This document shows, one piece after another, positions 9,747-20,857 of a stretch of 64,000 nt of DNA. How positions within the stretch are numbered: position 1 is the stretch's first letter; each line of letters begins with the position of its first letter. The translations under genes and the position numbers were made by a program. The notes beneath the pieces were generated by a model. The model searched no databases. It had not been told where the DNA came from and saw only the letters and a list, made by a program, of their open reading frames with translations. This stretch comes from Aculops lycopersici (taxonomy: Eukaryota > Arthropoda > Arachnida > Trombidiformes > Eriophyidae): positions 2,954,739 to 3,018,738 of the forward strand of contig WNKI01000001.1 in the NCBI GenBank assembly GCA_015350385.1, given 5' to 3'.

Positions 9747-10250
9747 TTAAGAACTTGTTGATTGCTTCTCTTTGTAGACAACAAGACCTTTTTCGATCAA
9801 ATCGGGTATTTCCACAGCCAGCCAAGGGGCTAAACCCAAAGCCATGGCTTGAGCTATTCCAAACTTTGGCACATTGCGAGCCCATAGTGGCTTAAAATGG
9901 TCCGAGGTACAAATCTTTCCTCCTCTGTACATCTTGGGCGTCTTACCATCGAGCTCTGGTAAACAGATTTCAGGCGCAGTCTCTGGATATGTTACTGGAA
10001 TTTCAAATTCAACGTCAAATTCATACCTGAGGTAGTTTTGAATGTGCCAACACTTTCCAAACCATTTGGTTCCACTAGCATTCGATTCCAATAAAAACCA
10101 ATCATTATCGTTTTCCTTATTTTGTTGCACATATTTGATGAGAGCTTGCAATTCTTCCTTTAATCTGGACGGCCAAGCTGCGTCACGTGGGCCAGCTCGG
10201 GTTCTTTGCAATGGGATAGATTTGACTGTCTTCTTGGTTCCCTCATCCAT
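9747..10250 (-). CDS. UFC1: UFC1, E2 enzyme for UFM1
   Basis: A 167-aa protein, the same length as the human enzyme. UFC1 accepts UFM1 from the E1 UBA5 and, with the ER-bound E3 UFL1, modifies substrates such as ribosomal protein uL24 at the ER. The active-site cysteine is Cys114 in GGKICTSDHFKPLWARN, a UFC1 hallmark. The N-terminus and the W-F-L-L and Y-P-E-T-A-P-E-I segments also match the family. ATG at 10250 is the natural start. Single exon, divergent from NPRL2 across 329 bp and convergent with the zinc-finger gene. Confidence 0.97.
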   Translation of the reverse strand: MDEGTKKTVKSIPLQRTRAGPRDAAWPSRLKEELQALIKYVQQNKENDNDWFLLESNASGTKWFGKCWHIQNYLRYEFDVEFEIPVTYPETAPEICLPELDGKTPKMYRGGKICTSDHFKPLWARNVPKFGIAQAMALGLAPWLAVEIPDLIEKGLVVYKEKQSTSS

Positions 10251-10579
10251 TTTGATGATAAGATACAGGATCGACTATGCAGTTTGATGTAAACTTATGA
10301 AAATAATGCAATTATTGCGCCGAGAAATTCATTGAATCATCGAATAACTACGCAGCTGTCAGTTTTGAATGAATGCCAACGCACTACCTATTTCTGTTCG
10401 AATATTATCACAGCTGATATTTTTGCAGGCGCCCGTTCAAGCTAGTTCTAACATCATCGTTAGTAAATAATACTCACGTGGAAGTGGAGCAACTAAACTT
10501 TTGTTTAATAATAGTAGCTTTGATATACATTGGGTTAGTGTTGTCACTCTCTATCGGAAATTTTTTTATCTAAGCAAGG
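10251..10579. promoter_or_regulatory. Shared divergent promoter region UFC1 / NPRL2
   Basis: 329 bp between two start codons. No clear TATA/initiator pair. A CAGCTG E-box-like word sits in the short palindromic stretch near 10408-10420. Confidence 0.5.
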
Positions 10580-11788
10580 ATGAACACGGATGGAGGCGCC
10601 AATAAGGTGGATAGTCCCATTGAATCCATCGTATACTGCGAGTTCCACACGACTGCTGGACCCATGATAGTACACCAGGTGCCTGCTGGTTATGTAACAA
10701 AAGAACAGTTCGATTCCTTGAGCAACTATCTCATTCCTAAACCTCAACTGGAGAGAAGACTTCAAACTGTCAATGCATTGGGCCTGAAGATCATAGGTTA
10801 TCCTATCGGCATCAACCATTCCAGATATCTAAGAAATAGACTTATCTTCAATGTTTGTTTCGTTTGCCAACCCCATATGCGAACCTTCCATTACGAGCCT
10901 CTAGTTAAGAAGTTGAACAAATATTTCGAAAACCTTGAATTGGAGTGCCAATTTTTGTCCAATGCAGAGAGTAGAGACAAAATACCTGACATCCTAGAGG
11001 ATGTGAGAACCAAGCTCAATGAACTCAAGTCCTGTAAAATTGAAATGACTTCCTCCACAACCATCAATCTCAAAATTTTGAAAGTTCATCCAGACCCGGA
11101 GGAAGTTATGGAAGAGCAGGTTCCCCTTCTATTAATCACAAGACACTTTCTTAGGCCTAACAGGTGGGATCTCACGACTCAACAAATCATACCATATATC
11201 GATGGGTATCGGCACATCTCACGCATTGCCACGGAAGCAGATGTAGAAGTTAGTTTAGTCAAAGCTTGTATTCAAAACATGATCTACTATGGTATCGTTA
11301 AACTTATACCAATATTCCAGTACTCGAATTCCTACCTACCAACTCAAAGGCTAGTCGAGTTATATGAGGATGAACAGTTACGACAAGAATGCATCAAAAA
11401 TGTTGCAAGAGTTACAGGTGCACCTGAGATGCTACCTGATTTCCGTTCCATTTTCAGAATATTTTGCAGTATGAACTATGGAATCACTGTCCGAGACTTA
11501 TGCCTACAAATCAACCCTAGCAACTTGAATATAGATGAGAAAAAACTCATCCGCTTCGGACTGATGAAAGGCCTCATAAGGCGGGTTCATAGATATCCTG
11601 TTCTCGTTGATCGAGAATCAAGCAACAATATAAGTGTGTCCCCCACCTCCACCTTGAATTTGAATTTGTTCGATGGAGATCACAATTACGATCAAATATG
11701 TTGCAAAGTTGCAAGACAGAATTTAAGCGTAAAGGAGTTGAATGATGATGTTGAGCGTCGCGACGACATTTTGTTGATACATAAATGA
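10580..11788 (+). CDS. NPRL2: NPRL2, GATOR1 complex subunit
   Basis: A 402-aa protein (human about 380). NPRL2 with NPRL3 and DEPDC5 forms GATOR1, the GTPase-activating complex for RagA/B that turns off mTORC1 at the lysosome when amino acids are scarce. The N-terminal longin-like part is clear: IESIVYCEFHTTAGPMI at residues 12-28, then YLIPKPQL and the segment IIGYPIGI. The middle contains LLITRHFLRPNRWDLT and QQIIPYIDGYRHISRIA, typical of NPRL2, and the C-terminal winged-helix region ends near 380. Residues 345-370 are a Ser/Asn-rich insert. The start at 10580 lies in an AAGGATGAAC context. Single exon. Confidence 0.95.
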   Translation: MNTDGGANKVDSPIESIVYCEFHTTAGPMIVHQVPAGYVTKEQFDSLSNYLIPKPQLERRLQTVNALGLKIIGYPIGINHSRYLRNRLIFNVCFVCQPHMRTFHYEPLVKKLNKYFENLELECQFLSNAESRDKIPDILEDVRTKLNELKSCKIEMTSSTTINLKILKVHPDPEEVMEEQVPLLLITRHFLRPNRWDLTTQQIIPYIDGYRHISRIATEADVEVSLVKACIQNMIYYGIVKLIPIFQYSNSYLPTQRLVELYEDEQLRQECIKNVARVTGAPEMLPDFRSIFRIFCSMNYGITVRDLCLQINPSNLNIDEKKLIRFGLMKGLIRRVHRYPVLVDRESSNNISVSPTSTLNLNLFDGDHNYDQICCKVARQNLSVKELNDDVERRDDILLIHK

Positions 11789-11837
11789 TTTATGGGAGAT
11801 TCTCAATTTCTCTAAATACAGGTAGCTCCTAAGGGGG

Positions 11838-11843
11838 TTTATT
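11838..11843 (-). terminator. Possible poly(A) signal (AATAAA, minus strand) of ARF6
   Basis: TTTATT on the plus strand, about 210 bases past the ARF6 stop and only 50 bases past the convergent NPRL2 stop. If used, the two 3' UTRs overlap. Confidence 0.4.
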
Positions 11844-12050
11844 TTCATAACATGATATAATACAGTGCACATACATTCCTAGAATGTAAATTAGTTTTGT
11901 AATATTCGGGTTTGTGATGGTATTCCTGCTTTTGTATTCAAGTGATAGTTGTTGATTTGGTTAATTTGTGAGTTTTTGTCACGTAGGATTGCTTCTATTT
12001 CGTGATTCTTTTGAGCTAAGGTTGGCGAGCGGCGTTATGAAGAATAATAC

Positions 12051-12587
12051 TTAGCGTACAAAAGTCATCAACCAGGCAAGACCTTCATAGACCCCATCGC
12101 CGGTGATTGCCGTTGATGGTTGAACAATCCAATTTCTATTCCTCAATGGACCTTGTGATAATTCTAATCGTTGTTGAATTTCTTGAGGTCTCATGGCATT
12201 TGGCATGTCCTGTTTGTTGGCAAATATTAATATCGGGACCTCACTCATACTTCTATCCATGGCGATTCTATAGAGCTCTTGTCTGGCCTCTTCAATTCGT
12301 TCCCTATCTGACGAGTCGATTACAAAAATGAGACCTTGTGTTCCAGTGTAATAGTGGCGCCATAATGGACGAATCTTATCTTGGCCACCTACATCCCAGA
12401 TTCCAAATTTGACATTCTTGAAAGTTACAGTTTCTACATTGAAGCCTACAGTTGGAATGGCAGTGACAGGCTGATCGAGCTTCAACTTGTATAAAACGGT
12501 TGTCTTACCTGCTGCATCTAAGCCCAGCATTAGTACTCTCATTTCTCGGGTTCCAAAAACCCTCAATTTGGAGAAGAATTTACCCAT
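12051..12587 (-). CDS. Arf6: ARF6 small GTPase
   Basis: A 178-aa ARF of the ARF6 class, which controls plasma-membrane/endosome traffic and cortical actin. The start MGKFFSKLRVFG has Gly2 for myristoylation; the frame is open upstream to 12713, but that extension has no ARF-like sequence. Motifs: P-loop GLDAAGKT (22-29), effector region PTVGFNVETVT, WDVGGQDKIRPLWRHYYTGTQG from 64, and NKQD (124-127). The G5 region reads STAIT where ARFs usually have a C-A-T core, a change at a guanine-contact site. Sequence after residue 100 is more divergent from ARF6 of other animals than the N-terminal half. Single exon. Confidence 0.92.
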   Translation of the reverse strand: MGKFFSKLRVFGTREMRVLMLGLDAAGKTTVLYKLKLDQPVTAIPTVGFNVETVTFKNVKFGIWDVGGQDKIRPLWRHYYTGTQGLIFVIDSSDRERIEEARQELYRIAMDRSMSEVPILIFANKQDMPNAMRPQEIQQRLELSQGPLRNRNWIVQPSTAITGDGVYEGLAWLMTFVR

Positions 12588-13621
12588 GTTATCTAAGAGT
12601 AAGTGAGTAGGTTGCTTTTGATAATATAGATAGGGTTTTTGATGAATAAATATAGTGATTGTTCTAATATGGACGATTGGAATATGAAGCTTGTGATTAA
12701 TGGTAATAATCAAAGATATGTAGCTTATTTCTCATGCGTTTAGGTTATTAACGTTTGCTAGGTCTCAAATAATAAGATTTCTTTGTAAGACAACAAAATG
12801 CTACTGTGTAAATACTGTCGATCGTCTTCGGATTGCCCTGGTCTTCATGAGACAAATATAATCTTGGTGGTGATGGTGATGATTTAAATACAGAGTTATC
12901 TTGGATTTTTGCAGCCAGCAAAAGATGGACATTCTATGCTGTGACAATATCTTAATCCAAGTAGCTCGTAGTTTTGGTTATTCTCTGGCTCGACTCTGGT
13001 AAATGTTTAGCGGAACCAAGATTACCTGAGCCCCCAAGTGTTCATGGCGGCACGGCGCGATTAAAATACAGACTTGTCAAAATAAACAGAAGCATTCATT
13101 CGGTTAAAATTTGCCCATCTTTATCTGTGCTTTTTGTGCCTTGGAAGTGCAATAATTTTTGCAAACGACTGTACCGCGCGTAGCACGTTAATGCTGTTGT
13201 TGTTGTTGTAGCTGTAAAAAGCATCGCAGACCACAATTTGCTATGCTGGTACAGAAGCGGTCGCTTCTAACACACAAGCCCAACGCTAATAAGTAACGCA
13301 AGTTTAGCACAATGTTAGGGCACTGGAGTCGTTTTCACACCGCTTTTCCCCAGGTGAACGCCCAGTGGTTTGATGCATATTGAGAGTGTGTCAGGTATCA
13401 AATTACTCTTAGGAATCACTGCCCATTCGTCATCTTTCTCTGTATGCAAATGTATGCTTGGACTTTATTCTTCAGACGAAAGGTGGACAGCGAAGCGGAG
13501 TTGAGTGAATTGCTCTTGTTAATATAATCTCTGCACACCTAGTTCATTTTTGATAGTTACGTTTTAAATTCAGTTTTGATTAAATAGTGTATAAAATAGT
13601 GAAGTAAGAGTAGATGAGATA
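12588..13621. other. Intergenic, about 1 kb
   Basis: Contains the ARF6 promoter and the sim 3' UTR. It includes a short TGT triplet run near 13196-13210 and a POU-type octamer ATGCAAAT near 13444. No coding frame supported. Confidence 0.5.
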
Positions 13622-16600
13622 TCATACAGTTGCAAGAGTTTGCTGATTACCTTGATTAATCGATACTTCCATTTGTGGATTATGTAAATGTTGTTGCCCC
13701 TGAGTCGCTAGGTCCGCATAGCTCGCATATTGAATGTAACCCGTTTGCTGAATATCATAGTAATGATTTGGATTAGATTTTGAAAAACTGTAGCAGTCGA
13801 TACTTTGAGCTGTTGATTGATTCTGGTATAATCCATCTATTTCTGGCTGTTGACTATCCCAAGGGCAGGCCGGGTGTCGATTCGCATACTGGCATGCACT
13901 TTCCATGGACGTCGAGTCATTTGAATTTTTTCGACTAATTGATATTTGATTCTTCGAATTTGGAGACGCCCAAGTTTGATCGCTGGGGTTTTGACGAAAT
14001 TCTATATTGTTATTATGTACAGGTAAATCTTGACCATACTCTCCATAGAACTCAATTGGGTGCTGCTGTTCTTGGTGTTTTGAGTCGCGTTGTTGGCAGT
14101 TACCTTGGTACTGGATAGTGGAATCGTGCAGGTAGTCACCTGATGTCTGGCACACATCCATGGCTGATATGTAGCTAGGATATTCGGGTATTTGATGATG
14201 CGAGCTAACGAAATTATTGCTGTTGCAACTGCTCAAGCTGCTAACACTAGATATGCTCGTCGATGCTACACTCGATACAACTGAACACGAATCATCTGAA
14301 ACTCGTCTAATCGAGCCAATCGGAGGCGCCACAGTGACGGGTTCATTAATTATCGACGCAGTCAGAGAAGAGTTGTAATGATAGGGCGCTGGCAACAAAT
14401 CAGTGGCTGGTGGCGAATGGTCACTTGTAATGATTTGCTGTGGTTGCTCTAAAAGTTGATGTCTTTTTTGATAAGCTAGTGACAGTTTTTCACTGGATTT
14501 CGTAATTAGAGGAGCAAATATATTTGCCTTCGTTCTAGCCGATTGATTTGATGTTGTTAAGTTCCTTGGTTTTCGCATTTTCTGAATCTTGGTTGCTAGT
14601 TTTTGGTTTGGTGTGGCCGATTTCGCCCTAACGGGCCAGTATATTAGATTATTCTTTTCACCTGTCTCCAACGGAAATTCTGTTTCCGCCATCTTTTGCT
14701 CGGTCGTCATTAACTGGTTGGCTGTACGCTCCTGCATTGCCAACGACTGATCACCACAATCCTCACTTATCACCTGACAAAAGCCGACTACATGCTGAGG
14801 TCTCGGGACACTGCGCGGATTATTCACTAGAGTTGCATAGCACTGAACCCAAACGCATCCACCGTCCCTGCGCATGAACCGGAAGTACTTGGTAACAACT
14901 TGACTTTTACTTAGGAGACTGCGATGCGATTGCTCAACACTTGAGGTATCGTTAACGTGGATAAACTGGTATAAACTCGAACCAACCATCTCCATCTGAT
15001 CAAAGCCAAGAATGCTGCTAACAAGTGACTCAACAAAGTACAGCTTCAGATCTAGATTTGCTCGAAACATGAATGCACTTCCGTTGAGCTTTATCTCAGT
15101 TGTGCCCGAGGGAAGAAGTGAGTGACCTACAGCAACCAGAGCACAGGGTTCCCAATCACAATTAGGAGCTTCGTGATTGTCCAAACTTCTTGATTTTAAG
15201 ATCATGTGGTTTGAATCTGCATCTTGATCCAATACCTGATAATCATCTCCCATGGCAATCTGTCGCTGCTCCTCAAGTTGATTGTTGTTGCACGGAAATT
15301 CGAATTTTCTCGCAGACAATCTTGCTCTCACCTTCAGATAGCCATTGCAGTAGATTGCTTTGTGTCCATTCATCACCAAACCTGCATTTCGTTTAGGCAA
15401 TATACACTTCATTCTCATGCAAAAGGACCTTCCCAACTCCATCGTTTCGCTAAATGATTCTGCTGGTGGTGGCAGTTGACTTCTATCTGTTTCATTTAAA
15501 CGCAAAGCCTCGCAAACGTCATTGTGGTCAGCCGGATCTACGAAATCAAAGATGCTGCTTCCAGTCAGATCAATCTGCGGCAATCCCAAATGAACCGAGG
15601 CAGTCTCTGAAATGTACATAATCTTACCATCCGAGTGCATCGCGAACACAAATCCATCGAGTGTCTTTATTATATTATGATGATTATTATAATTAGTGTC
15701 TCTAAAACAATGATCACCACGACAGTGAGGAATCTAATTCTATCTATAGTATACTTACCTGTAGTATGAGCGATCCTAATTCGCGTACCTGCTGCATTTG
15801 GTAGCTACAGGCATCAAAACTCTCGCCCCATTTGGTTCCCAAGCCTAATGAGTTTTGAGCGGAATAGTTAAGGATCTAGGGTGTTAGTAATGAGTCCATC
15901 AATTACGTAGCAGCTTTTGAATGGGTAAATTTAGCGTCATCCACTTATCATGCATACTACAAAAGGCTTAGCTCTGTTAAGAATCAAATCAGGCAAATTG
16001 GATGCAGCTTCCAGTTGATCCACACTCATAACAATAATCATGAGAAAAAGTGTGCTTAATATGGCTCATAATTAACAAGATTATTGAGAAACGGGGAGGA
16101 GGGAGAAAACAAAACAAAACAAAAAGGTCAATCAACTAGAAGCTGATTAATATTCCGCACTAACTAACTAACTGGATTCAACTGATGCTGCGTAAAACTA
16201 TGAATAATCACTAGTCGTCAACTACCGGCGACGTTGGATCTGTGTCGATCTGATTGTTTTTTGGAACAAATGGTCGCACAGACCACTGGGCTGCAGGAAG
16301 TTTTTTGCCACCACCACCATTACACTCATCAATCAATTAGGGCAAGTGGTTGTTGTTTTTGTTGTTGTGGCTGTCGTTGTCGTCATCTTTCACTCTCTCA
16401 CAATCAAGTTGGCATCCAACTCGACTCAACAATTCCATCGACGAGGGAAACGTCACATTGTTTGGACCACGATCTCAGTCCTCCATCACCACAATTTCTA
16501 TTACCATTGACTCATAATCAATTCTGTAGTTGAATGCAAGTTTCGCAATAGGGATACTAACCGGAGGGATCAGGAAGCCAACAGATCGCTCGGTGGCTGA

Positions 16601-17603
16601 ACAGAGTGTGTGAGTCGGGCGAGAATTTTCAATCAATTGCATTGATTAGAATGTCGTTGCACTAACACAATAATCAGTAGCACGCAGCCAACAAAGGGAA
16701 GAAGCCACTTGTTAGTTTGAGTTGAGAAGGCGACCGATTGATGGGTCAGCGACACCTCGTTGAACTGGCCGACTGGTCGTCGTCGGTGTTGGTGTTGGCG
16801 TTGGCGTTGGCCAGCAATCGCTGAACCTAGCCCCACCACTACCACCGATAGCAGCAGTAGTAGTGGCGCTCCGACTGCTAGGACATCGTTAGCGTTAGTC
16901 ACCAGGACATTTGAGGCTGGAGGATGAGAAAGTTGGTTGAACCCTACAAATTGTTGTAGCTTTTCCCTGAAACAACTACACTGAGGAAAAAGAAGATCGA
17001 CCAGACTAGAATTGCTCAAAAAAGATTTCTGTCTGCGCGAGTTAACAGCCAAGAGCGCCTCTTTCCCCCTCTTCTGGTAAGGCAGTGCGCCACGAGATAA
17101 CGAGTATCTGCCGGAAGTAGTTGTTATTTTATAATGAGACTCGCTAGGTTGGGCGTCAAAACAACATTTAGTCTCAACAAATGAGCGCCTACTACTACTA
17201 GCTGCCTCTTGTTTTGTTGAAAAACAATTGATCAAGCAAAAAAGGATAAACAAGCTCGACCGGTTGTGAGAACGAGTGGGCCGCAAACAAGATGAATATA
17301 ATCCATTTTACATTGAAATTCGCCGTGCTCTCGCCGCAAACCGAATGCTATCTGAACGCCGGGAAATTATCAAACCTTAATACTTGTGTTAGATAATCGT
17401 TGTATCGACTTACCTGAGGGAAATGCGGATCGTATTCTTAAATAACTTGAGGTCAAGCGGATAATTGACGCCTTATCGAGCTGACTGGTGATACTTGATG
17501 GTAGAGGTAACAATTTGGATAGTTCCAGGAACTCGGTGCGCTCCTTTTCTCGCCGTAATCTAGCTGCCGCTTTGCATTGTTCCTTGAGCTTCTTGACAAC
17601 CAT
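13622..17603 (-). CDS. sim: Single-minded bHLH-PAS transcription factor, three exons
   Basis: Exons in coding order are 17603-17414, 15844-15759 and 15664-13622, for 772 aa. Exon 1 holds the bHLH domain (K-E-Q-C-K-A-A-A-R-L-R-R-E-K basic region, then LSKLLPLPSSITSQLDKASI); its LPLPS-ITSQLDKASIIRL run and following FPSGLG are those of SIM rather than Trachealess. Exon 2 restores the linker ending ELGSLILQ, and exon 3 opens with TLDGFVFAMHSDGKIMYISE of PAS-A. PAS-B follows near 290-395. The rest is a Ser/Asn/Gln/Tyr-rich activation tail. Splice sites: CAG|GTAAGT, TTAG acceptor, CAG|GTAAGT, AAAG acceptor, with phases agreeing. SIM pairs with ARNT/Tango and specifies the CNS midline in flies. The 1.57-kb first intron probably carries regulatory DNA. 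Confidence 0.95.
15845..17413 (-). other. sim intron 1 (1.57 kb) with a nested open frame
   Basis: The longest intron resolved in the window. A 217-codon minus-strand frame, 16633-17286, lies wholly inside it. Its product has two hydrophobic stretches (near residues 135-155 and 196-210) but no recognised domain, so it is not called as a gene. Confidence 0.85.
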
Positions 17604-18440
17604 TTCTATTTATCCTCTTTCCTATATTATATAAAGCTTGCCAATTACAGTTGATTTCGAAGGTTTTGCTTGTTTTTAAGTCTTCTTCCGGATTGATACT
17701 CCTTTTTTATTACTGCAATTTTAACTTATTGATTTGTTTTGTATCTGTCTCATTGGTTGTACCTTTAAACTAAGTGTAAATATGACGATGAACGAGTTTG
17801 TCGACATCTCAAGCTTCAATTGCATACTGAATGATGCCACCGCTAGGATACTCAACTCGCATCGCTATTTTGTCATCTGGCGCCTCGGAGCGCATGCGTG
17901 GTCCCCAAAGTGAACATCAAGCGAGAGCCTAGCCATAGCGCAATCGATACACTAATCACAGAAAAAGCTTTGAATCAGATTTCGACTACTCTTCCACTAA
18001 TCTCCTTTATAAATTCTACGAGAGAGGTGGCCTCTTCCTGATTACAGTTTATTAGAATGAAAGGAGACTTGTGACTAGACAACAGAACTTTATGGGCCAG
18101 CAATTTGTCTGCTAATCAATTGCGCGTTGCATAAGGGGATCCCACTTTGAACACCTGCATTGAGCGAGCTCAATAAATCCCTCATTAGCTACTTGCCCAC
18201 TAAAAATTTGAACATATTCCAAGGGGCAAGAGGCTGTCCGGGGATGTTTTTGAATGCACCATTGAATGTCTTCGAGTTTTAACCTATGCAGAGGGCGCTT
18301 CAAGCGCCCACTCGCCCGCTCACAGAGCCTCGTGTCAAAATGTAAACAGATCCTCGTCTCTCAATCACAATTACTTATTTATCCTGTCTTTGTTATCCAA
18401 GCATATTGAATCATAAATCATACCTTGGATCAGTTCCAAG
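17604..18440. promoter_or_regulatory. Divergent region sim / SKIC3 (837 bp)
   Basis: Contains both promoters. A minus-strand TATATAA near 17630 lies too close to the sim ATG to give a normal 5' UTR. A plus-strand TATAAA at 18008-18013 has only a weak initiator downstream. Short frames here have no support. Confidence 0.5.
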
Positions 18441-20831
18441 ATGACCGAACCAGCAGTAGATGTTGTGGACGCTCGTGCCGAGCAAGCAAACAAGTTGTAT
18501 CAGACGGGAGTTATGCTTATTTACGGCAAGCGAAAGTCAATCGAGAAAGCAATAAAATGTATACAGAAAGCTATCACCTTCAACGATTCGGATTACAAAT
18601 ATTGGCAACTATTGGGAGAAGCTTATTACCAAAGAGGCAGTCTCAATCCAGCTATCAATTGTTTTCTCCGGTCATTGAAATTAGCAGAAGACGAAGCCAG
18701 GAAGCCGAATGATGATGCAACCAGGCGGAAAGCAGATTGTGTCTACTCGAGAATCAGGATGTCAGATATCAGGTTATCTGTGGGTCATTTAAGTGATGCT
18801 ATTACGGGTTATCAGGACATCCTAGAACGGGATGCTAAGAACGTTGCGGCTCTAGTCGGTTTGGCCAAGGCCAACCTACGGCAAGCACGTAATCATTTCA
18901 GCGCCGGATTAATCAAGTCTGGCCATCACAACTGCATGGAAGCCTTACGAAGTTCATTAAGAGCCATCAAAATATCTCCTCACCTATGCCTGACTTGGAA
19001 ACTTGCTTCTGATTGCTGTCTTGTGCAGTTCATCTACGGTCAGAGGGGCCATTTTGAAACTAGAATTTGTGAAAAGTTTCTTGAGTCAGATGATGAGTTG
19101 GGCTTGCTCATCACTAGGATGTCATGTATCGAGTTGGCCCAACAATTTTTGAGCAAGGCTATTGTGATCGAACCATTCCACGAGAATGGTTGTTTATGGC
19201 ACAACCTGGGTCTCAGTCTTTACTTGAAGAGCACCATAATATCAGATCAAAACGAACGTTTCAATCTCCTCAAACGATCTCTCAAGTGTTTGCTAAAAGC
19301 GCTTGACTTCGATAGGAATAGTAGTCAAATCAAGAATTCCATTGGAGTTGTAGCTTTCAATCTAAACCTTTTGAACACTGCACAGAATTACCTAATTAGA
19401 TCTATAAGAGCCAACATGTCAACCAGTGAGATACAATTTTCGAATCTAGGATTTATGTACACCCAGAAGGGTGAGTTTCATCTAGCTGATGTTGCCTTCA
19501 ATAGGTGTCAAGCTGAAGAGCCGTTATACGCGAGATCATGGTTAGGAAATGCCCTGATCTGTGAACAAAAGAATCAAGATAATCTGACGCAACTACGCCA
19601 TTGTCATAAGCTTGAGAATAACTACGAGTCGCAACTGATGTATGCCACAAAAGTGACCTCGCTACCTCATAATCGAGAGTATTCCCGTGATCTACTATAT
19701 GCCTTCGACTCCATGCAAAGAGTTATAAATTACAATCGACTATCTTTGGAAGCCCTCAATACTTTGGGTCTACTCTACGAGAGATGTAATTTTAAGGATC
19801 AGGCCAGATTATGTTTTGAGGCAGCGTTCAAAATTCGAAGCTCTGATTCGAGGATTGTATTCAATAGATTACGTCAGCATCATGTTTCAAATGATTGTTG
19901 TTTCGGAGGATCGTTAGGATTCGCCGAGCCTTCTGATGCAGAATTGATTCGAACGGCGGGGAAACTGGCCGATAGTGGCAACACAGAATACATTCTAAAT
20001 TATATATACTTCCTATTTGCAAATGGCGATTACAGGAACGTAAATCCCCGAATGACCAAACTGATCGACAAACTTCCACGTGAAGATATCAAGAACAAGA
20101 TAGGTGCCCAAATTTTACTAGGTCTCGCAGCTAAAGCTGTGAGTGGTGACTATAAGAGTTGGCTTTTCAAAAACATTATCGATTCCGAGAATCTTGTTTG
20201 TGTTGAGTCGCTCATAAACCTCTTGGCCCTGATGTTGATTGGGGCCAATAGTCAGGATGAACAGCTAGTTAATCAAATATCCAATGATATTCATAGGCAC
20301 CTGTTGTTGTTCTTAACCACGAGAAATGAGCACCCGGAAGATTTGCTTGACTCGATCGAGGGAAAATGGACAAAACTTACCGTGCTCTGTTCCATCTTCT
20401 GCCTTAAGGACAAAGGCAAGCTAATCAGACCAATGTTAGCCTTGTTTCCAACTGTTGCTGAGTTTTGGCTATTCATGGGTTTATCTCTGATATCAGAGAA
20501 GAACAAGGCACAAATTGCTATCGACTGCATCAAGAAGGCCAGCCAAATTGGGTCAAGCTTACCTGAGGTATGCTTCGTATGTGATCTGTTATTATCCGTA
20601 CTATGCCAATCTGTGAAAGCAAAACCAGAAACTGTAACCACACGGACAAAATATCTAAGTCGCGCAATTAACAAGTATCCCAACTATAACCTCCTCTGGG
20701 AAATCCTCTTTGCTCATATCAACTCTGAGAGGAAGGATAAGACCAAACTAACCCATTTATTAAGTCAAGAGAATTCGAATCTAATCGACCTGGCTGTTGA
20801 TCATATTTTGGCGCAACTCGGGAGTTCTTAA
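18441..20831 (+). CDS. SKIC3: SKIC3 (TTC37/SKI3), TPR scaffold of the SKI complex
   Basis: A 796-aa TPR protein. SKIC3 holds the helicase SKIV2L and WDR61 together and feeds mRNA to the cytoplasmic exosome for 3'-5' decay. Evidence: an N-terminal TPR tandem (residues 10-85, including AIKCIQKAITFNDSDYKYW), a central AALVGLAKANLRQAR segment near 133-147 and TWKLASDCC near 183-191. The family-specific stretch from SIGVVAFNLN to SWLGNALICEQ falls at about 297-373. Animal SKIC3 is usually about 1400-1560 aa, so this copy is about half length, shortened mainly in the C-terminal TPR superhelix. Single exon. The stop codon overlaps an AATAAA, and the next convergent gene's stop lies 26 bp away. Confidence 0.85.
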   Translation: MTEPAVDVVDARAEQANKLYQTGVMLIYGKRKSIEKAIKCIQKAITFNDSDYKYWQLLGEAYYQRGSLNPAINCFLRSLKLAEDEARKPNDDATRRKADCVYSRIRMSDIRLSVGHLSDAITGYQDILERDAKNVAALVGLAKANLRQARNHFSAGLIKSGHHNCMEALRSSLRAIKISPHLCLTWKLASDCCLVQFIYGQRGHFETRICEKFLESDDELGLLITRMSCIELAQQFLSKAIVIEPFHENGCLWHNLGLSLYLKSTIISDQNERFNLLKRSLKCLLKALDFDRNSSQIKNSIGVVAFNLNLLNTAQNYLIRSIRANMSTSEIQFSNLGFMYTQKGEFHLADVAFNRCQAEEPLYARSWLGNALICEQKNQDNLTQLRHCHKLENNYESQLMYATKVTSLPHNREYSRDLLYAFDSMQRVINYNRLSLEALNTLGLLYERCNFKDQARLCFEAAFKIRSSDSRIVFNRLRQHHVSNDCCFGGSLGFAEPSDAELIRTAGKLADSGNTEYILNYIYFLFANGDYRNVNPRMTKLIDKLPREDIKNKIGAQILLGLAAKAVSGDYKSWLFKNIIDSENLVCVESLINLLALMLIGANSQDEQLVNQISNDIHRHLLLFLTTRNEHPEDLLDSIEGKWTKLTVLCSIFCLKDKGKLIRPMLALFPTVAEFWLFMGLSLISEKNKAQIAIDCIKKASQIGSSLPEVCFVCDLLLSVLCQSVKAKPETVTTRTKYLSRAINKYPNYNLLWEILFAHINSERKDKTKLTHLLSQENSNLIDLAVDHILAQLGSS

Positions 20832-20835
20832 TAAA
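20830..20835 (+). terminator. Poly(A) signal overlapping the SKIC3 stop codon
   Basis: AATAAA shares two bases with the TAA stop at 20829-20831. Cleavage 10-30 bases further on would fall at or beyond the stop codon of the convergent gene at 20858. Confidence 0.65.
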
Positions 20836-20857
20836 CTATTCGATGATGATAAAACAA

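Noticed and set aside
12588..12713. N-terminal extension of ARF6
   Set aside because: The open frame continues upstream, but ARF proteins start MGxxxSK with myristoylated Gly2, found at 12587.
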